Assembly: GCA_964640385.1 (NCBI GenBank)
Contig: CAZXFL010000009.1
Coordinates: 1 to 64,000 of the forward strand
Reading direction: 5' to 3'
Source: JBBDIK01 sp964640385
Lineage (GTDB): Bacteria; Actinomycetota; UBA4738; JBBDHU01
Length of the DNA: 64,000 nucleotides
Numbering within the stretch: the first letter of the stretch is position 1; each line of letters begins with the position of its first letter. Below, piece by piece: positions 50,334 to 58,264 of the stretch. The notes beneath the pieces are model-generated. The model had not been told where the DNA came from. It ran no database searches and saw only the letters and a list, made by a program, of their open reading frames with translations. Made by a program: the position numbers and the translations under genes.

Positions 50334-50918
50334 GTGGCGACGGCGAGAGCGATCGGGGACGTGGACGAGCTGCGGGCGCGGTTCGAGCGGGATGCGACGC
50401 CACTCATGCCGAGCCTGTACGCAGCCGCGCTTCGGCTCACGCGGAACCCAGCGGATGCCGAGGACGTCGTGCAGGAGGCCTACCTCCGCGCGTACCGGGG
50501 GTTCAGCGGCTTCCAGGAGGGGACGAACCTGAAGGCCTGGATGTACCGCATCCTGACGAACACGTTCATCAACTCCTACCGCAAGAAGCAGCGGGAGCCG
50601 CAGACGATCTCGGGGGACGACGCAGACGAGTGGTTCCTCTACGACAAGATGGGAGCCGACGGGGCCGAGCCGTCCGCAGAGGCCTCGGCCCTCGAGAAGG
50701 TCCCCGACGAGGACGTGCGGTCGGCACTGGATGCCCTGCCCGAGCAGTTCCGGATGGCGGTGTGGCTGGCCGACGTCGAGGGGTTCTCCTACAAGGAGAT
50801 CGCGGAGATCCTGGATATCCCCATCGGCACGGTGATGTCGCGGCTCCACCGCGGAAGAAGAGCGCTCGAGAAAGCGTTATGGGAAACGGTGCGGGAGCGT
50901 GGCCTTGTCCGAGACTGA
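50334..50918 (+). CDS. ECF RNA polymerase sigma factor, SigR/SigH-like
   Basis: A 194-aa ECF sigma factor. Region 2: LYAAALRLTRNPADAEDVVQEAYLRAYRGF and NLKAWMYRILTNTFINSYRKK; region 4: DVRSALDALPEQFRMAVWLADVEGFSYKEIAEILDIPIGT with the recognition helix GTVMSRLHRGRRAL. Downstream is an RsrA-like anti-sigma factor overlapping by 20 nt, so this is probably the disulfide-stress regulator. GTG 50334 fits a leaderless start; a GGGAAT-type SigR autopromoter was not clear. Confidence 0.88.
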   Translation: MATARAIGDVDELRARFERDATPLMPSLYAAALRLTRNPADAEDVVQEAYLRAYRGFSGFQEGTNLKAWMYRILTNTFINSYRKKQREPQTISGDDADEWFLYDKMGADGAEPSAEASALEKVPDEDVRSALDALPEQFRMAVWLADVEGFSYKEIAEILDIPIGTVMSRLHRGRRALEKALWETVRERGLVRD

Positions 50919-51165
50919 TTGCCAGGAGATCCTCGCGCAGATCGAGCTCTACCTCGACCACGAGCTCGAGGAGGTTCGCTGCGTCGAGATCCAAGAGCAC
51001 CTCGAACTGTGCGGTCCGTGCTTGGGCCGGACGGAGTTCCGGCGGAGCCTGAAGGTCCTGATCTCCAAGAAGTGTCGATGTGAGGACCTCCCGGAGGGCC
51101 TCATGACAAGGGTCTTCGAGGCACTGGATGACCCGGGAGCGCCCGCAACGCCGCCGACGGTCTAG
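50899..51165 (+). CDS. rsrA: RsrA-like zinc anti-sigma factor
   Basis: An 88-aa zinc-binding anti-sigma domain: YLDHELEEVRCVEIQEHLELCGPC holds the His-x3-Cys-x2-Cys motif, and KKCRCEDLPEG supplies further cysteines as in RsrA. In such proteins disulfide formation releases zinc and frees the sigma factor. GTG 50899 starts inside the sigma gene. The tail is Pro/Ala-rich and short. It is the standard partner of the preceding gene. Confidence 0.85.
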   Translation: MALSETDCQEILAQIELYLDHELEEVRCVEIQEHLELCGPCLGRTEFRRSLKVLISKKCRCEDLPEGLMTRVFEALDDPGAPATPPTV

Positions 51166-51208
51166 GTCGGACCTCGCATCCTTGACCCGAGCCGTCAGGC
51201 AGGCCTGA

Positions 51209-51248
51209 AATGACACGGTTGTCATTCTGACTGGTCGCCGGGTAGGGT
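51209..51248 (+). promoter_or_regulatory. promoter with overlapping palindromic operator before rlpA
   Basis: AATGACA-CGGT-TGTCATT (51209-51226) is a perfect 7-bp inverted repeat. It overlaps TTGTCA (51219-51224), and TAGGGT (51243-51248) is 18 bp further on. The gap 51166-51320 between the anti-sigma factor and rlpA holds no gene; other hairpin (CGGAC-GTTC-GTCCG) sits in the leader. Confidence 0.5.
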
Positions 51249-51320
51249 TCTGAGACCCACTCGGACGTTCGTCCGGATGATTCCAACAACCTCTGCGGGT
51301 TCCCGCGTGTTCGAACGCGT

Positions 51321-51962
51321 GTGCTCGAGGGTGGACCTCGTTCCGGATGGGTCGACCCCGATCACAGGAAGAGGTGGAGGCGACATACGGTACTTCGGGC
51401 GTCTGGCCGTCGCAGGGACGGTCATCGGGCCCTGTTCGCGCCGGCAGCACCATCACCGGCGACTACGGAGGAGCCGGCGATCCTGCACCCTCATACGCGC
51501 AAGGGGTGGCAGTACGACCCGCATGCCTGGGGGCATTCCTGGAAGGCCCACGCGAAGCTGCGCGACTACCGGCGCTGGGTGAACCAGCAGGAGCGGGAAG
51601 GGGATGATGAGGTCCTGGCCTCAGCGGAGCGCGACTTCAAGAGGCAGCTCCAAGAGCGGCACATGGAACTGCACTTCCACGATGCCGTCTCAACGCAGAG
51701 TGGGACCGCGAGCTGGTATTCCGACCAGCACGGGGCCTGCCGGAAGCCCCTAAAGGGCTTCTACGCCGCCAGCAGGACCTTGCCGTGCGGTACCACGGTA
51801 TCGGTTCGGTCCGCGGGCAGGTACGTCTTCGTGACGATCCTGGATCGAGGTCCATTCACCGGTGGCAACCGGGTTCTGGACCTTTCCAAGCAGGCCTTCC
51901 GGAAGCTTTCGCCGATCGGGGCGGGGGTCATCCACATCAAGGCCACCAGACTCAAGGGCTGA
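51321..51962 (+). CDS. RlpA-like double-psi beta-barrel protein, 5' end uncertain
   Basis: The C-terminal ~90 residues are an RlpA-type DPBB domain (SGTASWYSDQHGACRKPL, RTLPCGTTVSVRSAGRYVFV, DRGPFTGGNRVLDLSKQAF), found in cell-wall lytic transglycosylases and secreted wall proteins. A helical, charged region precedes it. In the frame given no signal peptide exists, but the +1 frame upstream carries RLAVAGTVIG, which joins to ALFAPAAPSPA if one G is added to the GGG at 51427-51429. The real start may thus lie upstream in the other frame (around 51325-51340). A sequencing slip or a recent mutation is possible. Confidence 0.65.
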   Translation: MLEGGPRSGWVDPDHRKRWRRHTVLRASGRRRDGHRALFAPAAPSPATTEEPAILHPHTRKGWQYDPHAWGHSWKAHAKLRDYRRWVNQQEREGDDEVLASAERDFKRQLQERHMELHFHDAVSTQSGTASWYSDQHGACRKPLKGFYAASRTLPCGTTVSVRSAGRYVFVTILDRGPFTGGNRVLDLSKQAFRKLSPIGAGVIHIKATRLKG

Positions 51963-51975
51963 AGACCCGTAGACA

Positions 51976-52019
51976 GAACCTCCCTCCCCCGGGCGTCGAA
52001 CTTCGGGGGAGGGAGGTTC
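51976..52019 (+). repeat. 16-bp perfect inverted repeat after rlpA
   Basis: GAACCTCCCTCCCCCG (51976-51991) and CGGGGGAGGGAGGTTC (52004-52019) are fully complementary around a 12-nt loop. It starts 14 nt after the rlpA stop and has no T run. The right arm contains the only SD-like GGGAGG for the next small gene, so folding would hide it. Confidence 0.8.
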
Positions 52020-52021
52020 GT

Positions 52022-52210
52022 GTGGCGATGAGGGGAACGAGACCCGGGAAGCTTCCACCTCCCTCCAGTCCGGCCGAGGGGGGCCGGACGTGCGTCGAGC
52101 CCGGATGTGCGACGAAACTCTCCGTCTACAACGAGCGGGAGCGCTGCTGGCAGCACGACGAGGTTCGGTTCCCGCACCACCGGGGGAAGCGCCTTCGTCC
52201 GGCCCGCTAA
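52022..52210 (+). CDS. small Cys/His protein
   Basis: A 62-aa protein (GTG 52022; ATG 52028 gives 60 aa). After a basic, Pro-rich start it has TCVEPGCATKLSVYNERERC and then WQHDEVRF, a C-x4-C...C-x2-H set fit for one zinc ion, then a basic tail. This LSVYN-containing pattern recurs in short actinobacterial proteins of unknown role. SD GGGAGG (52011-52016) lies in the right arm of the inverted repeat. Confidence 0.6.
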   Translation: MAMRGTRPGKLPPPSSPAEGGRTCVEPGCATKLSVYNERERCWQHDEVRFPHHRGKRLRPAR

Positions 52211-52254
52211 CGCCGGTCCCGCGCGTGCCTCAGGGGTGCCTGACTAGTTATCCC

Positions 52255-52430
52255 GGAGGATTCCCAGAAATAGTTCGTTCCAGGGCTTCAGAAAATCGGG
52301 CAACCGGCCGATACTACGGGCATGGAAGCACCCTAGCTCCACCTCGAAGCCCCGCCGGCGAAAAGACCGTCCGGATGGGGGCTCGGGGAAAGTTCCAGCG
52401 GAGGGGGCCGAAAGGCCCCCTCCGCCTTTT
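52255..52430 (+). ncRNA. candidate structured RNA with intrinsic terminator
   Basis: Between the small Cys/His gene and nth. Stem 1: AGGGCTTC (52282-52289) with GAAGCACCCT (52325-52334), enclosing ATCGG/CCGAT (52295-52299 / 52308-52312). Stem 2: CCTCG-AGCCCC (52342-52353, one bulged A) with GGGGCT-CGGGG (52378-52388), capped by CCGGCG/CG.CCGG. Stem 3: a 12-bp terminator hairpin with GAAA loop. nth has its own promoter after it, so the RNA is probably not an nth leader. The 5' end is uncertain; no known RNA family was recognised. Confidence 0.55.
52398..52430 (+). terminator. strong intrinsic terminator
   Basis: GCGGAGGGGGCC-GAAA-GGCCCCCTCCGC (52398-52425), a 12-bp perfect stem with a GNRA loop, followed by CTTTTCC. 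Oriented rightward. Confidence 0.85.
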
Positions 52431-52485
52431 CCTGCGTCCGGGCGCGATCCACGCCTGGGGCACGTGCGCCCTCGCCCGCGCCGTG

Positions 52486-52498
52486 CATAATCCCGGGC
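52486..52498 (+). promoter_or_regulatory. -10 box of a leaderless promoter for nth (CATAAT)
   Basis: CATAAT (52486-52491), 7 nt before ATG 52499, downstream of the terminator. Confidence 0.55.
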
Positions 52499-53152
52499 AT
52501 GCTGCTCAGCAGGAACAGCCCGGTCGCCCAACGCGCACCGGAGATCATTATGCTCCTGACGAAGGCCTATCCGGATGCCCGGGTGGCGCTCCGCGCGTCG
52601 AACCCTCTCGAGATGCTGGTCGCCACCATCCTGTCCGCACAGTGCACCGACGAGCGGGTCAACGATGTGACCCAGACCTTGTTCGCCAAGTACCGGACGC
52701 CGGAGGACTATCTCAGGGTGCCCGAAGCCGAACTGGCCGCCGGTGTCCGGCCCACGGGCTTCTTCAACCAGAAGACGCGTTCCATACGGGGGGCCTGCGC
52801 CCGGATCGTCGAGGAGTACGGGGGGCAGGTCCCGGGAACGATGGAGGACCTGGTTACGCTGCCCGGCGTGGCCCGCAAGACCGCCAACGTGGTTCTGGGC
52901 AACTCCTTCGGGGTCGTCGATGGGATCGCGGTGGACACCCATGTCGGGCGCCTCTCGCAGCGCTTGGGGTTTTCCAGTACCAAGGATCCTGTGAAGATCG
53001 AGCAGGGCCTGATGGCGCTGGTCCCTAGGACGCGGTGGTTCGACTTCACGTACGTGCTGATCGAGCACGGGCGCTCGGTCTGCAGAGCCAGGAAGCCGGC
53101 ATGCGAGGATTGCGTGGTGAGCGAGTTGTGTCCGGCGAGCCTGGTGCCGTGA
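52499..53152 (+). CDS. nth: endonuclease III
   Basis: Bifunctional DNA glycosylase/AP lyase that removes oxidised pyrimidines. The 217-aa protein has the helix-hairpin-helix LPGVARKTANVVLG with catalytic Lys127, the catalytic aspartate in GIAVDTHVGRLSQRLG (Asp146), and the C-terminal 4Fe-4S cysteines (SVCRARKPACEDCVVSELC). All key residues are present. ATG 52499 is leaderless after CATAAT. It converges on whiB with 8 nt between stops. Confidence 0.95.
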   Translation: MLLSRNSPVAQRAPEIIMLLTKAYPDARVALRASNPLEMLVATILSAQCTDERVNDVTQTLFAKYRTPEDYLRVPEAELAAGVRPTGFFNQKTRSIRGACARIVEEYGGQVPGTMEDLVTLPGVARKTANVVLGNSFGVVDGIAVDTHVGRLSQRLGFSSTKDPVKIEQGLMALVPRTRWFDFTYVLIEHGRSVCRARKPACEDCVVSELCPASLVP

Positions 53153-53160
53153 GAGCCCGG

Positions 53161-53421
53161 CTAGCCTGCCATGGTGGCCAGGCGGGCTTCCCGGCGGCGC
53201 GCCCGGCGAAGAGCCCGTCGTTCGTCCTCGGAGAGTCCGCCCCAGACGCCGGCGTCCTGGCCGGTGGTCAAGGCCCACTCGAGGCAGTCGGCCCGAACGT
53301 CACAGGCCATGCACACGGATTTGGCGGCTTCGACCTGGATGGCGGCGGGGCCGGTGCTCCCGATCGGGAAGAACAGCTCGGGGTCCTCTTCGCGGCACTT
53401 CGCGTTATTGACCCAGTCCAT
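53161..53421 (-). CDS. whiB1: WhiB1-type iron-sulfur transcription regulator
   Basis: An 86-aa WhiB-like protein: MDWVNNAKCREEDPELFFPIG, four cluster cysteines (9, 37, 40, 46: C...CMAC...C), and the GVWGG turn (58-62) before the basic DNA-contact region RRALRRARRREAR. The DW..AKC.EEDPELFFP start matches mycobacterial WhiB1, an essential NO-responsive regulator in that group. Start ATG 53419-53421 gives the normal family length; the frame is open for another 60 codons upstream. Confidence 0.9.
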   Translation of the reverse strand: MDWVNNAKCREEDPELFFPIGSTGPAAIQVEAAKSVCMACDVRADCLEWALTTGQDAGVWGGLSEDERRALRRARRREARLATMAG

Positions 53422-53518
53422 CCGCTGCCCCCCGGCGAGCCCCGTCAACCACGCCTGGGGACCGCCTTCCCGCACCTCGTAGTGGGCCGACGATACGCGG
53501 GGTCCTTCCTCCGAGTCA

Positions 53519-54301
53519 ATGGTTGAGCCGGCGTTTTCCACCGAGTTTTTCCCCATCGTGGTGGCCCACCGCGGGGCGTCCTCCACCCACGCCGAGAACA
53601 CGCTGGTCGCCCTCGAAGCGGCCCTTGAGGTGGGCGCTCAGGCCGTCGAGCTGGACGTCCGCTTGACGGCCGATGGGGTTCCGGTGGTCATCCACGATGC
53701 GGATGTCTCCCGGGTTTCGGAGGGGGAGGGGTTCGTGTCCGACATGACGTTCGAGCAGGTCCGCGCCCTGGACGTCTCAGGGGGCCTGCATGGGCCCGCG
53801 GAGGTGCCGGCCCTGGCCGAGATCCTCGAGGCCCTCTCCGGACGCGCGGCCGCGGTCATCGAGATCAAGAACTGGCCCGATCAGCCGGGTTTCGACCCCG
53901 ATCACGGCCAGGTCGAAGCCGTCGTTCGCGAGCTGGACCGGGTGGGGTTCTCGGGTCCGGCGCTCCTGGCCTCGTTCAACTGGGCCTCGGTGGATCGGGT
54001 CCGCCGGCTGGTCCCCGAGCTGCCGACCGGCCTGCTCTCGGTGTCCGGAACTGCGGAACCGCCGGAGGCACTGGAACGGGCTCGCGAGGGCGGCCACCGG
54101 TTCGTCCTTCCCCACTCGCCCGACCTGATCGCGCACGGCCCGGCGTTCGTCGGGGCCGCTCACGAGGTCGGCGTTCGGGTCGGGACGTGGGTCGTGGATG
54201 AGCCGGACGACGTCCGAACCTTCTTCTCGTGGGGCGTCGACGCCGTCGCGACGAACGACCCGGCGATGGCCGTTGCCCTTCGGCCCGGGGCGGCCGGGTA
54301 G
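53519..54301 (+). CDS. glycerophosphodiester phosphodiesterase family protein
   Basis: A 260-aa TIM-barrel phosphodiesterase: VVAHRGASSTHAENTLVALEAAL with the catalytic HR and E, VELDVRLTADGVPVVIHD with the ELD and HD motifs, VIEIKN and the C-terminal GVDAVATNDPAMAV. All three sequence blocks for metal binding and catalysis are present. It lacks a signal peptide and would act on glycerophosphodiesters in the cytosol. ATG 53519 has only a weak SD. The next gene follows without gap. Confidence 0.9.
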   Translation: MVEPAFSTEFFPIVVAHRGASSTHAENTLVALEAALEVGAQAVELDVRLTADGVPVVIHDADVSRVSEGEGFVSDMTFEQVRALDVSGGLHGPAEVPALAEILEALSGRAAAVIEIKNWPDQPGFDPDHGQVEAVVRELDRVGFSGPALLASFNWASVDRVRRLVPELPTGLLSVSGTAEPPEALERAREGGHRFVLPHSPDLIAHGPAFVGAAHEVGVRVGTWVVDEPDDVRTFFSWGVDAVATNDPAMAVALRPGAAG

Positions 54302-54703
54302 ATGGGGCTGTTCCGGAGGAGGCGGCTTTCCGCGGAGCTGGAGCCCGTCTACGCCGCGTTCCTGTCGGCGACCGAGCCGGTCGAGCTGGCGAAAGCGGCT
54401 GTCATGGCCGCCGTGCCCTCCGCCCGCTATCCGGGGGTCCCGCTCGGTGATGCGCTGGAGGGATACGAGCGGCACCTCGCCGAGGCGCGCTCGAGGATGG
54501 GGCCTTGGCGGGACTATCGGGTCGGGGAGATCTGGCAGGAGTGCGACGAAGGCATCGCGTCGGCCCGGCGTGTCGGCGCCCGGCTCCGCGATCAGCCGTC
54601 CGAGCTCGGGTTCGAGTCACTCCTCGAGACGGTGCAGGAGCTGCTGCACCCGCTCGAGCCCTTCGAGCGCGCCGAAGAGGGATTCCGGATCCTCCGTCGC
54701 TGA
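54302..54703 (+). CDS. uncharacterised helical protein
   Basis: A 133-aa protein predicted to be wholly helical (RRLSAELEPVYAAFLSATEP, LGDALEGYERHLAEARSRMG, LGFESLLETVQELLHPLEPF). No family recognised. ATG 54302 directly follows the GDPD stop, so it is probably translated from the same mRNA. The 125 bp after it are G-rich and hold no gene. Confidence 0.6.
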   Translation: MGLFRRRRLSAELEPVYAAFLSATEPVELAKAAVMAAVPSARYPGVPLGDALEGYERHLAEARSRMGPWRDYRVGEIWQECDEGIASARRVGARLRDQPSELGFESLLETVQELLHPLEPFERAEEGFRILRR

Positions 54704-54828
54704 GGGGCGACCGAGCCGGGGGGGCGGGGGAGGGGATCAGGTAGGGACGGGTCTGGAGATATCGATCGGGCTTCCCCCCCTCGCGGCGAGGTCCCGCATA
54801 CACTTGCGCGCGGGAACGAGGAGACCGG

Positions 54829-55302
54829 ATGCAACTCGTCGAACGGATCCGCGAATGGGTGGCGACGCCCGTCGGGAGCAAGGTCACCCCGATCGTGTCG
54901 GGTGCCCTGATCATCATCGGGGTCGCCGCCGCCGGACTGTCGCTCGTCGGAGGCGAGGGATCACCTCCGCCATCACCGGTCGTCTCCACCGCCACTCAGG
55001 ACCTCACCGACGCGATGGCGGCCGCCAAGAAGTACCTCTCGAAGCAGCGGCCGAACACCTACAACGCGTTCGGCGTACCGCAAGCCGAGGGGATCGACCC
55101 TGCCCTGACGTGGGTCAAGGGTGGTCCGGCAGTCGCGGGCAAGATCACGATCCGTCCCGATGGCGGGCCAAGGATCGTGCTGGTGACGAAGGACGAGGCC
55201 ACCGGCACCGTCTACTGCATCGCGGACGTCAATGGCGACGAAGAGGTCGCCAAGGGCAGGGTCGACGCGAAAACCCCCAAGGCATGCACGGGCGGCTGGT
55301 AG
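54829..55302 (+). CDS. membrane-anchored exported protein
   Basis: A 157-aa protein with a cytosolic start of about 20 residues, one membrane helix (VTPIVSGALIIIGVAAAGLSLV), a short linker and an extracytoplasmic domain with two cysteines (VYCIADVNGDEEVAKG... KACTGGW) that could form a disulfide. ALTWVKGGPAVAGKITIRP gives an alternating strand pattern. Layout resembles pilin-like or substrate-binding single-pass proteins, but there is no prepilin cleavage motif. SD GAGGAGACC; TACACT at 54799-54804 is a possible -10. Confidence 0.65.
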   Translation: MQLVERIREWVATPVGSKVTPIVSGALIIIGVAAAGLSLVGGEGSPPPSPVVSTATQDLTDAMAAAKKYLSKQRPNTYNAFGVPQAEGIDPALTWVKGGPAVAGKITIRPDGGPRIVLVTKDEATGTVYCIADVNGDEEVAKGRVDAKTPKACTGGW

Positions 55303-55384
55303 CAGCCCGGAGCCGTCGTCCGAAGCCATATCCCGCGCCGCCCCTTGGTAGCCTGCCCTGGCGAGTCCAGATAGAGGAGACGCT

Positions 55385-56740
55385 GTGCCCACGATCGACC
55401 TGGTCACCGAGATCCCCGGCCCAACCTCCCGAGCACTGATCAAGCGCAAGGAGCAGGTGATCTGCGAGCCGCTCTCCATCCACGTTCCCGCGTTCATCGA
55501 TCATGCGAAGGGCGCCTCCTTCACCGACGTCGATGGCAACACGATGCTGGACTTCTCGGCGGGGCTCGGGTGTCACATGGTCGGCTACTCCCATCCGAAG
55601 GTGGTCGAGGCGGTCCAGCGGCAGGCCGCGCGGTTCTCCCACACCGACTTCTCGGTGATCCCCTACGAGCCCTACGTGGAGCTCGCGGAGCGGCTCATCG
55701 CCATGACCGGCGGCGGGGACAAACGGGTGGCGTTCTTCAACGCCGGCGCCGAGGCCGTCGAGAACGCCGTGAAGTTCGCCCGGGCGGCGACCGGCCGCCC
55801 CGCGGTGCTCTGCTTCGAGGGCGGTTTCCACGGTCGGACGCTGCTGACGATGTCGCTGACCAGCCGGCCTCATCCCTACAAAGCGGGTTTCGGCCCCTTC
55901 GCACCCGAGATCTACCGGGTGCCCTTCGACTACCCCTACCGGGCGGCGGACGCCTCGCGTTCGTCCCAGGATGCGCTCGATGCCCTGGAGCGGGCCTTCA
56001 AGACGCAGGTAGATGCCGCGTCGGTGGCCTGCGCGGTCATCGAACCGATCCAAGGGGAAGGTGGGTACGTGGTGCCCTCAGCCGAGTTCCTCCGCGGCGT
56101 CGAGGACATCTGCCGGCGAAACGGCATCCTCGTGGTTGCCGATGAGATCCAGTCCGGGTCGGGCCGGGCGGGGGCGTTCCTGGCCTCGGATACGTTCGGG
56201 TTCCGGCCGGACATCGTTGTGCTGGCTAAGGCGCTGGGCGCCGGCTACCCGATCTCGGCGGTGGTCGGTCCTCGCGAGGTGATGGACGCGCCGGGAGACT
56301 CCGCGATCGGCGGAACGTACGTCGGCAACCCGGTTGCGTGCGCCGCCGCGAACGCGGTCCTGCAGATCGTCGAGGAGGAGGACCTGCTCGCGCGGGCCGA
56401 GGTCGTGGGCAAGGCCGTCCGTTCCCGATGGGAGGAGATCGCGCGCGACGTTCCGGAGGTCGGCGAGATCCGGGGTGTGGGCTCGATGGTCGGCGTCGAG
56501 TTGGTGCTCGACCCCGAGACCAAGGAGCCCGCTGAGGGCTGCCTCGATGCGGTCATGCAGGAGACGCAGAAGCGGGGACTAGTGACGGTCGGATGTGGCG
56601 TTTACCACAACGTGCTCCGGCACCTCATCCCTCTGGTGATCACCGACGAGCAGCTCGACGAGGGTCTCGATGTGCTGGCCGAGTCGGCGTTGGCCGCCCG
56701 TGGGCATGCGGCCCCGACCGAGGCCGGCGGCGGGGAGTAG
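55385..56740 (+). CDS. gabT: 4-aminobutyrate aminotransferase
   Basis: PLP-dependent class III aminotransferase, 451 aa, probably converting GABA and 2-oxoglutarate to succinate semialdehyde and glutamate. Seen: FTDVDGNTMLDFSAGLG, VAFFNAGAEAVENAVKFAR, the FHGRTLLTMSLT motif, VIEPIQGEGGYVVPS, LVVADEIQSGSGRAGAF and the Schiff-base lysine in VVLAKALGAGYPISAVVG. Start phrase PGPTSRALIKRK is typical of GabT. GTG 55385 follows GAGGAGA. No succinate semialdehyde dehydrogenase gene is adjacent, so related substrates cannot be excluded. Confidence 0.9.
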   Translation: MPTIDLVTEIPGPTSRALIKRKEQVICEPLSIHVPAFIDHAKGASFTDVDGNTMLDFSAGLGCHMVGYSHPKVVEAVQRQAARFSHTDFSVIPYEPYVELAERLIAMTGGGDKRVAFFNAGAEAVENAVKFARAATGRPAVLCFEGGFHGRTLLTMSLTSRPHPYKAGFGPFAPEIYRVPFDYPYRAADASRSSQDALDALERAFKTQVDAASVACAVIEPIQGEGGYVVPSAEFLRGVEDICRRNGILVVADEIQSGSGRAGAFLASDTFGFRPDIVVLAKALGAGYPISAVVGPREVMDAPGDSAIGGTYVGNPVACAAANAVLQIVEEEDLLARAEVVGKAVRSRWEEIARDVPEVGEIRGVGSMVGVELVLDPETKEPAEGCLDAVMQETQKRGLVTVGCGVYHNVLRHLIPLVITDEQLDEGLDVLAESALAARGHAAPTEAGGGE

Positions 56741-56743
56741 CGG

Positions 56744-58264
56744 CTACGAGGGCGTGATGCGCACGCGCAGCGTCCCGGGCCGGGCGTTCGCCCCGTCACT
56801 GGCGCGTTCCGCGGTGATCTTGACGTCGTAGGCGCCGGTCGGCGCGGGGTTGCTCGCGTCGTCGTTCCCGTGCCAGGCCACGCTGAGGGGGCTCCCGCCG
56901 GCGGTGATCGTCCGGACCAGCGTTCCGTCGCTCACCTTCGTGAACTCGAGTGTCCATTGCAACGCGCCGGTCGCGTCGGCCTTGAACCGGATCACGTCGC
57001 CGGAGTCCTGCTCGATCTGGCTCGGCGTCGCCTTCGGACCGAACATCTTCGGCTTGCCGATGTTCGACACCGCGCGCCGCACGTTGTCGAGCTGCTTGTA
57101 GACCTGGTTGCCCGGGCAATCCGTGTAGCCGGTGTCGCGGTGACCCGAGATCGTCTTGAGGTGGACGACATCGCCGGGGTCGTACTTCGTGTTGTCGCCG
57201 CCCGAGGAGATCAGGGTGGTCTTGGTGTTCGGGCGGACGTGGGCGATGTCCAGTCGCCAGGCCAGGAACCGTTTCAGCGCCGCCATCGCGGAGGCTTTGG
57301 GCCGGGACCGCTGGTGCGAACCGATCAGCGAGACCGACACGCTGCCGGTGTTCACGCCCTGGGTTGCGCCCGAGACGACGGGTCTGGTGATGCCGCCGGC
57401 ACGTCCCTCCCACACCCGTCCGAACTTGTCGATCAGGAAGTTGTAGGCGATGTCGCACCACCCGCGACCGTTCATGTGGTACGCCTGGATGCCGCGGAGG
57501 ATGTCGTCGACCTTGTCCTTCGTGTAGGCGTTCGGGCTATCGGTGTGATGTACGAACGCGGCCTTGACCGCGGGGGCGTAGTCGATCGGCTGGCAGGCGT
57601 TGCTGTTCGAACGGGGACGGGCGTTCCACTCGCTCCGCATGTGGATCGTCGGCTGCTGGGTCCAAGCCTCGGCCGACGGCATGCCGAAGGTTCCTTCGCT
57701 CTCCTCTGGTTCGGTCCCGGGTCCGGCGGATGACCCCGAGGTGTTGATGAACATCACCCGCACGTCGGACATCTCGATGCCGGCGCCGATCTCGAACCCG
57801 ACGCCCACGCAGCGGGCGTCGCCGGTCCAGAGCCAGACGCCGTTGTTGTCGGCGTCTGCGGCGGCCAGTTCGTCGGCGGATCCGGGGTCCGGGGACTCGG
57901 TCTGGACGGCGTGGATCTCGTCGGGAGCGTCGAACACGGTCCCGTCACTGCTGAGCGAGACGTGGGCGGCGACGGGCGCGCTGACCGGCTGATCCCACGT
58001 CACGCCGATCGAGGTGAACCAGATCGGGGAACAGACCTGGACGGGCGCCGTCGAGCCAGGTTCACGCGTCCGCAGAACGCCGTCGTGGGTGGGAGCGCGG
58101 ACCGCGCCGCCACCCTCGGGCCGGAACACGCCGATCCCGAGCGGAGCGGTCTCGAACTCGGTCTCGGGGAACGTCTGACCCGTGGCAGGTTGTACCCAGC
58201 TCAGGCCGGACAGCCCGAGCACGAGGGAAAGGGTCAGGGACGTGGCGAGCAGATGTCTGCGCAT
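56744..58264 (-). CDS. secreted PGRP-type N-acetylmuramoyl-L-alanine amidase
   Basis: A 506-aa exported protein: signal peptide (LATSLTLSLVLGLSGLSWV), an N-terminal beta domain (about 35-180), then a peptidoglycan-recognition amidase domain (about 200-390) with MRSEWNARPRSN, AAFVHHTDSPNAY (zinc His), YHMNGRGWCDIAYNFLIDKFGRVWEGRAGG and ISGHRDTGYTDCPGN with the late zinc His and Cys. The C-terminal ~90 residues look like a FlgD-type Ig domain (VRTITAGGSPLSVAWHGNDD). Zinc ligands are complete, so catalytic activity on wall peptides is expected. Convergent with gabT. Confidence 0.9.
   Translation of the reverse strand: MRRHLLATSLTLSLVLGLSGLSWVQPATGQTFPETEFETAPLGIGVFRPEGGGAVRAPTHDGVLRTREPGSTAPVQVCSPIWFTSIGVTWDQPVSAPVAAHVSLSSDGTVFDAPDEIHAVQTESPDPGSADELAAADADNNGVWLWTGDARCVGVGFEIGAGIEMSDVRVMFINTSGSSAGPGTEPEESEGTFGMPSAEAWTQQPTIHMRSEWNARPRSNSNACQPIDYAPAVKAAFVHHTDSPNAYTKDKVDDILRGIQAYHMNGRGWCDIAYNFLIDKFGRVWEGRAGGITRPVVSGATQGVNTGSVSVSLIGSHQRSRPKASAMAALKRFLAWRLDIAHVRPNTKTTLISSGGDNTKYDPGDVVHLKTISGHRDTGYTDCPGNQVYKQLDNVRRAVSNIGKPKMFGPKATPSQIEQDSGDVIRFKADATGALQWTLEFTKVSDGTLVRTITAGGSPLSVAWHGNDDASNPAPTGAYDVKITAERASDGANARPGTLRVRITPS

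Noticed and set aside
51166..51320. ydaO-type c-di-AMP riboswitch, which often precedes rlpA-like genes in actinobacteria
   Set aside because: The conserved ydaO sequence blocks were not found; only a promoter palindrome and a short hairpin are visible.
52282..52334. c-di-GMP (GEMM-type) riboswitch
   Set aside because: GGGCAACC is shared, but the tetraloop-receptor and the conserved GACGCAAAGCC-type core are missing.
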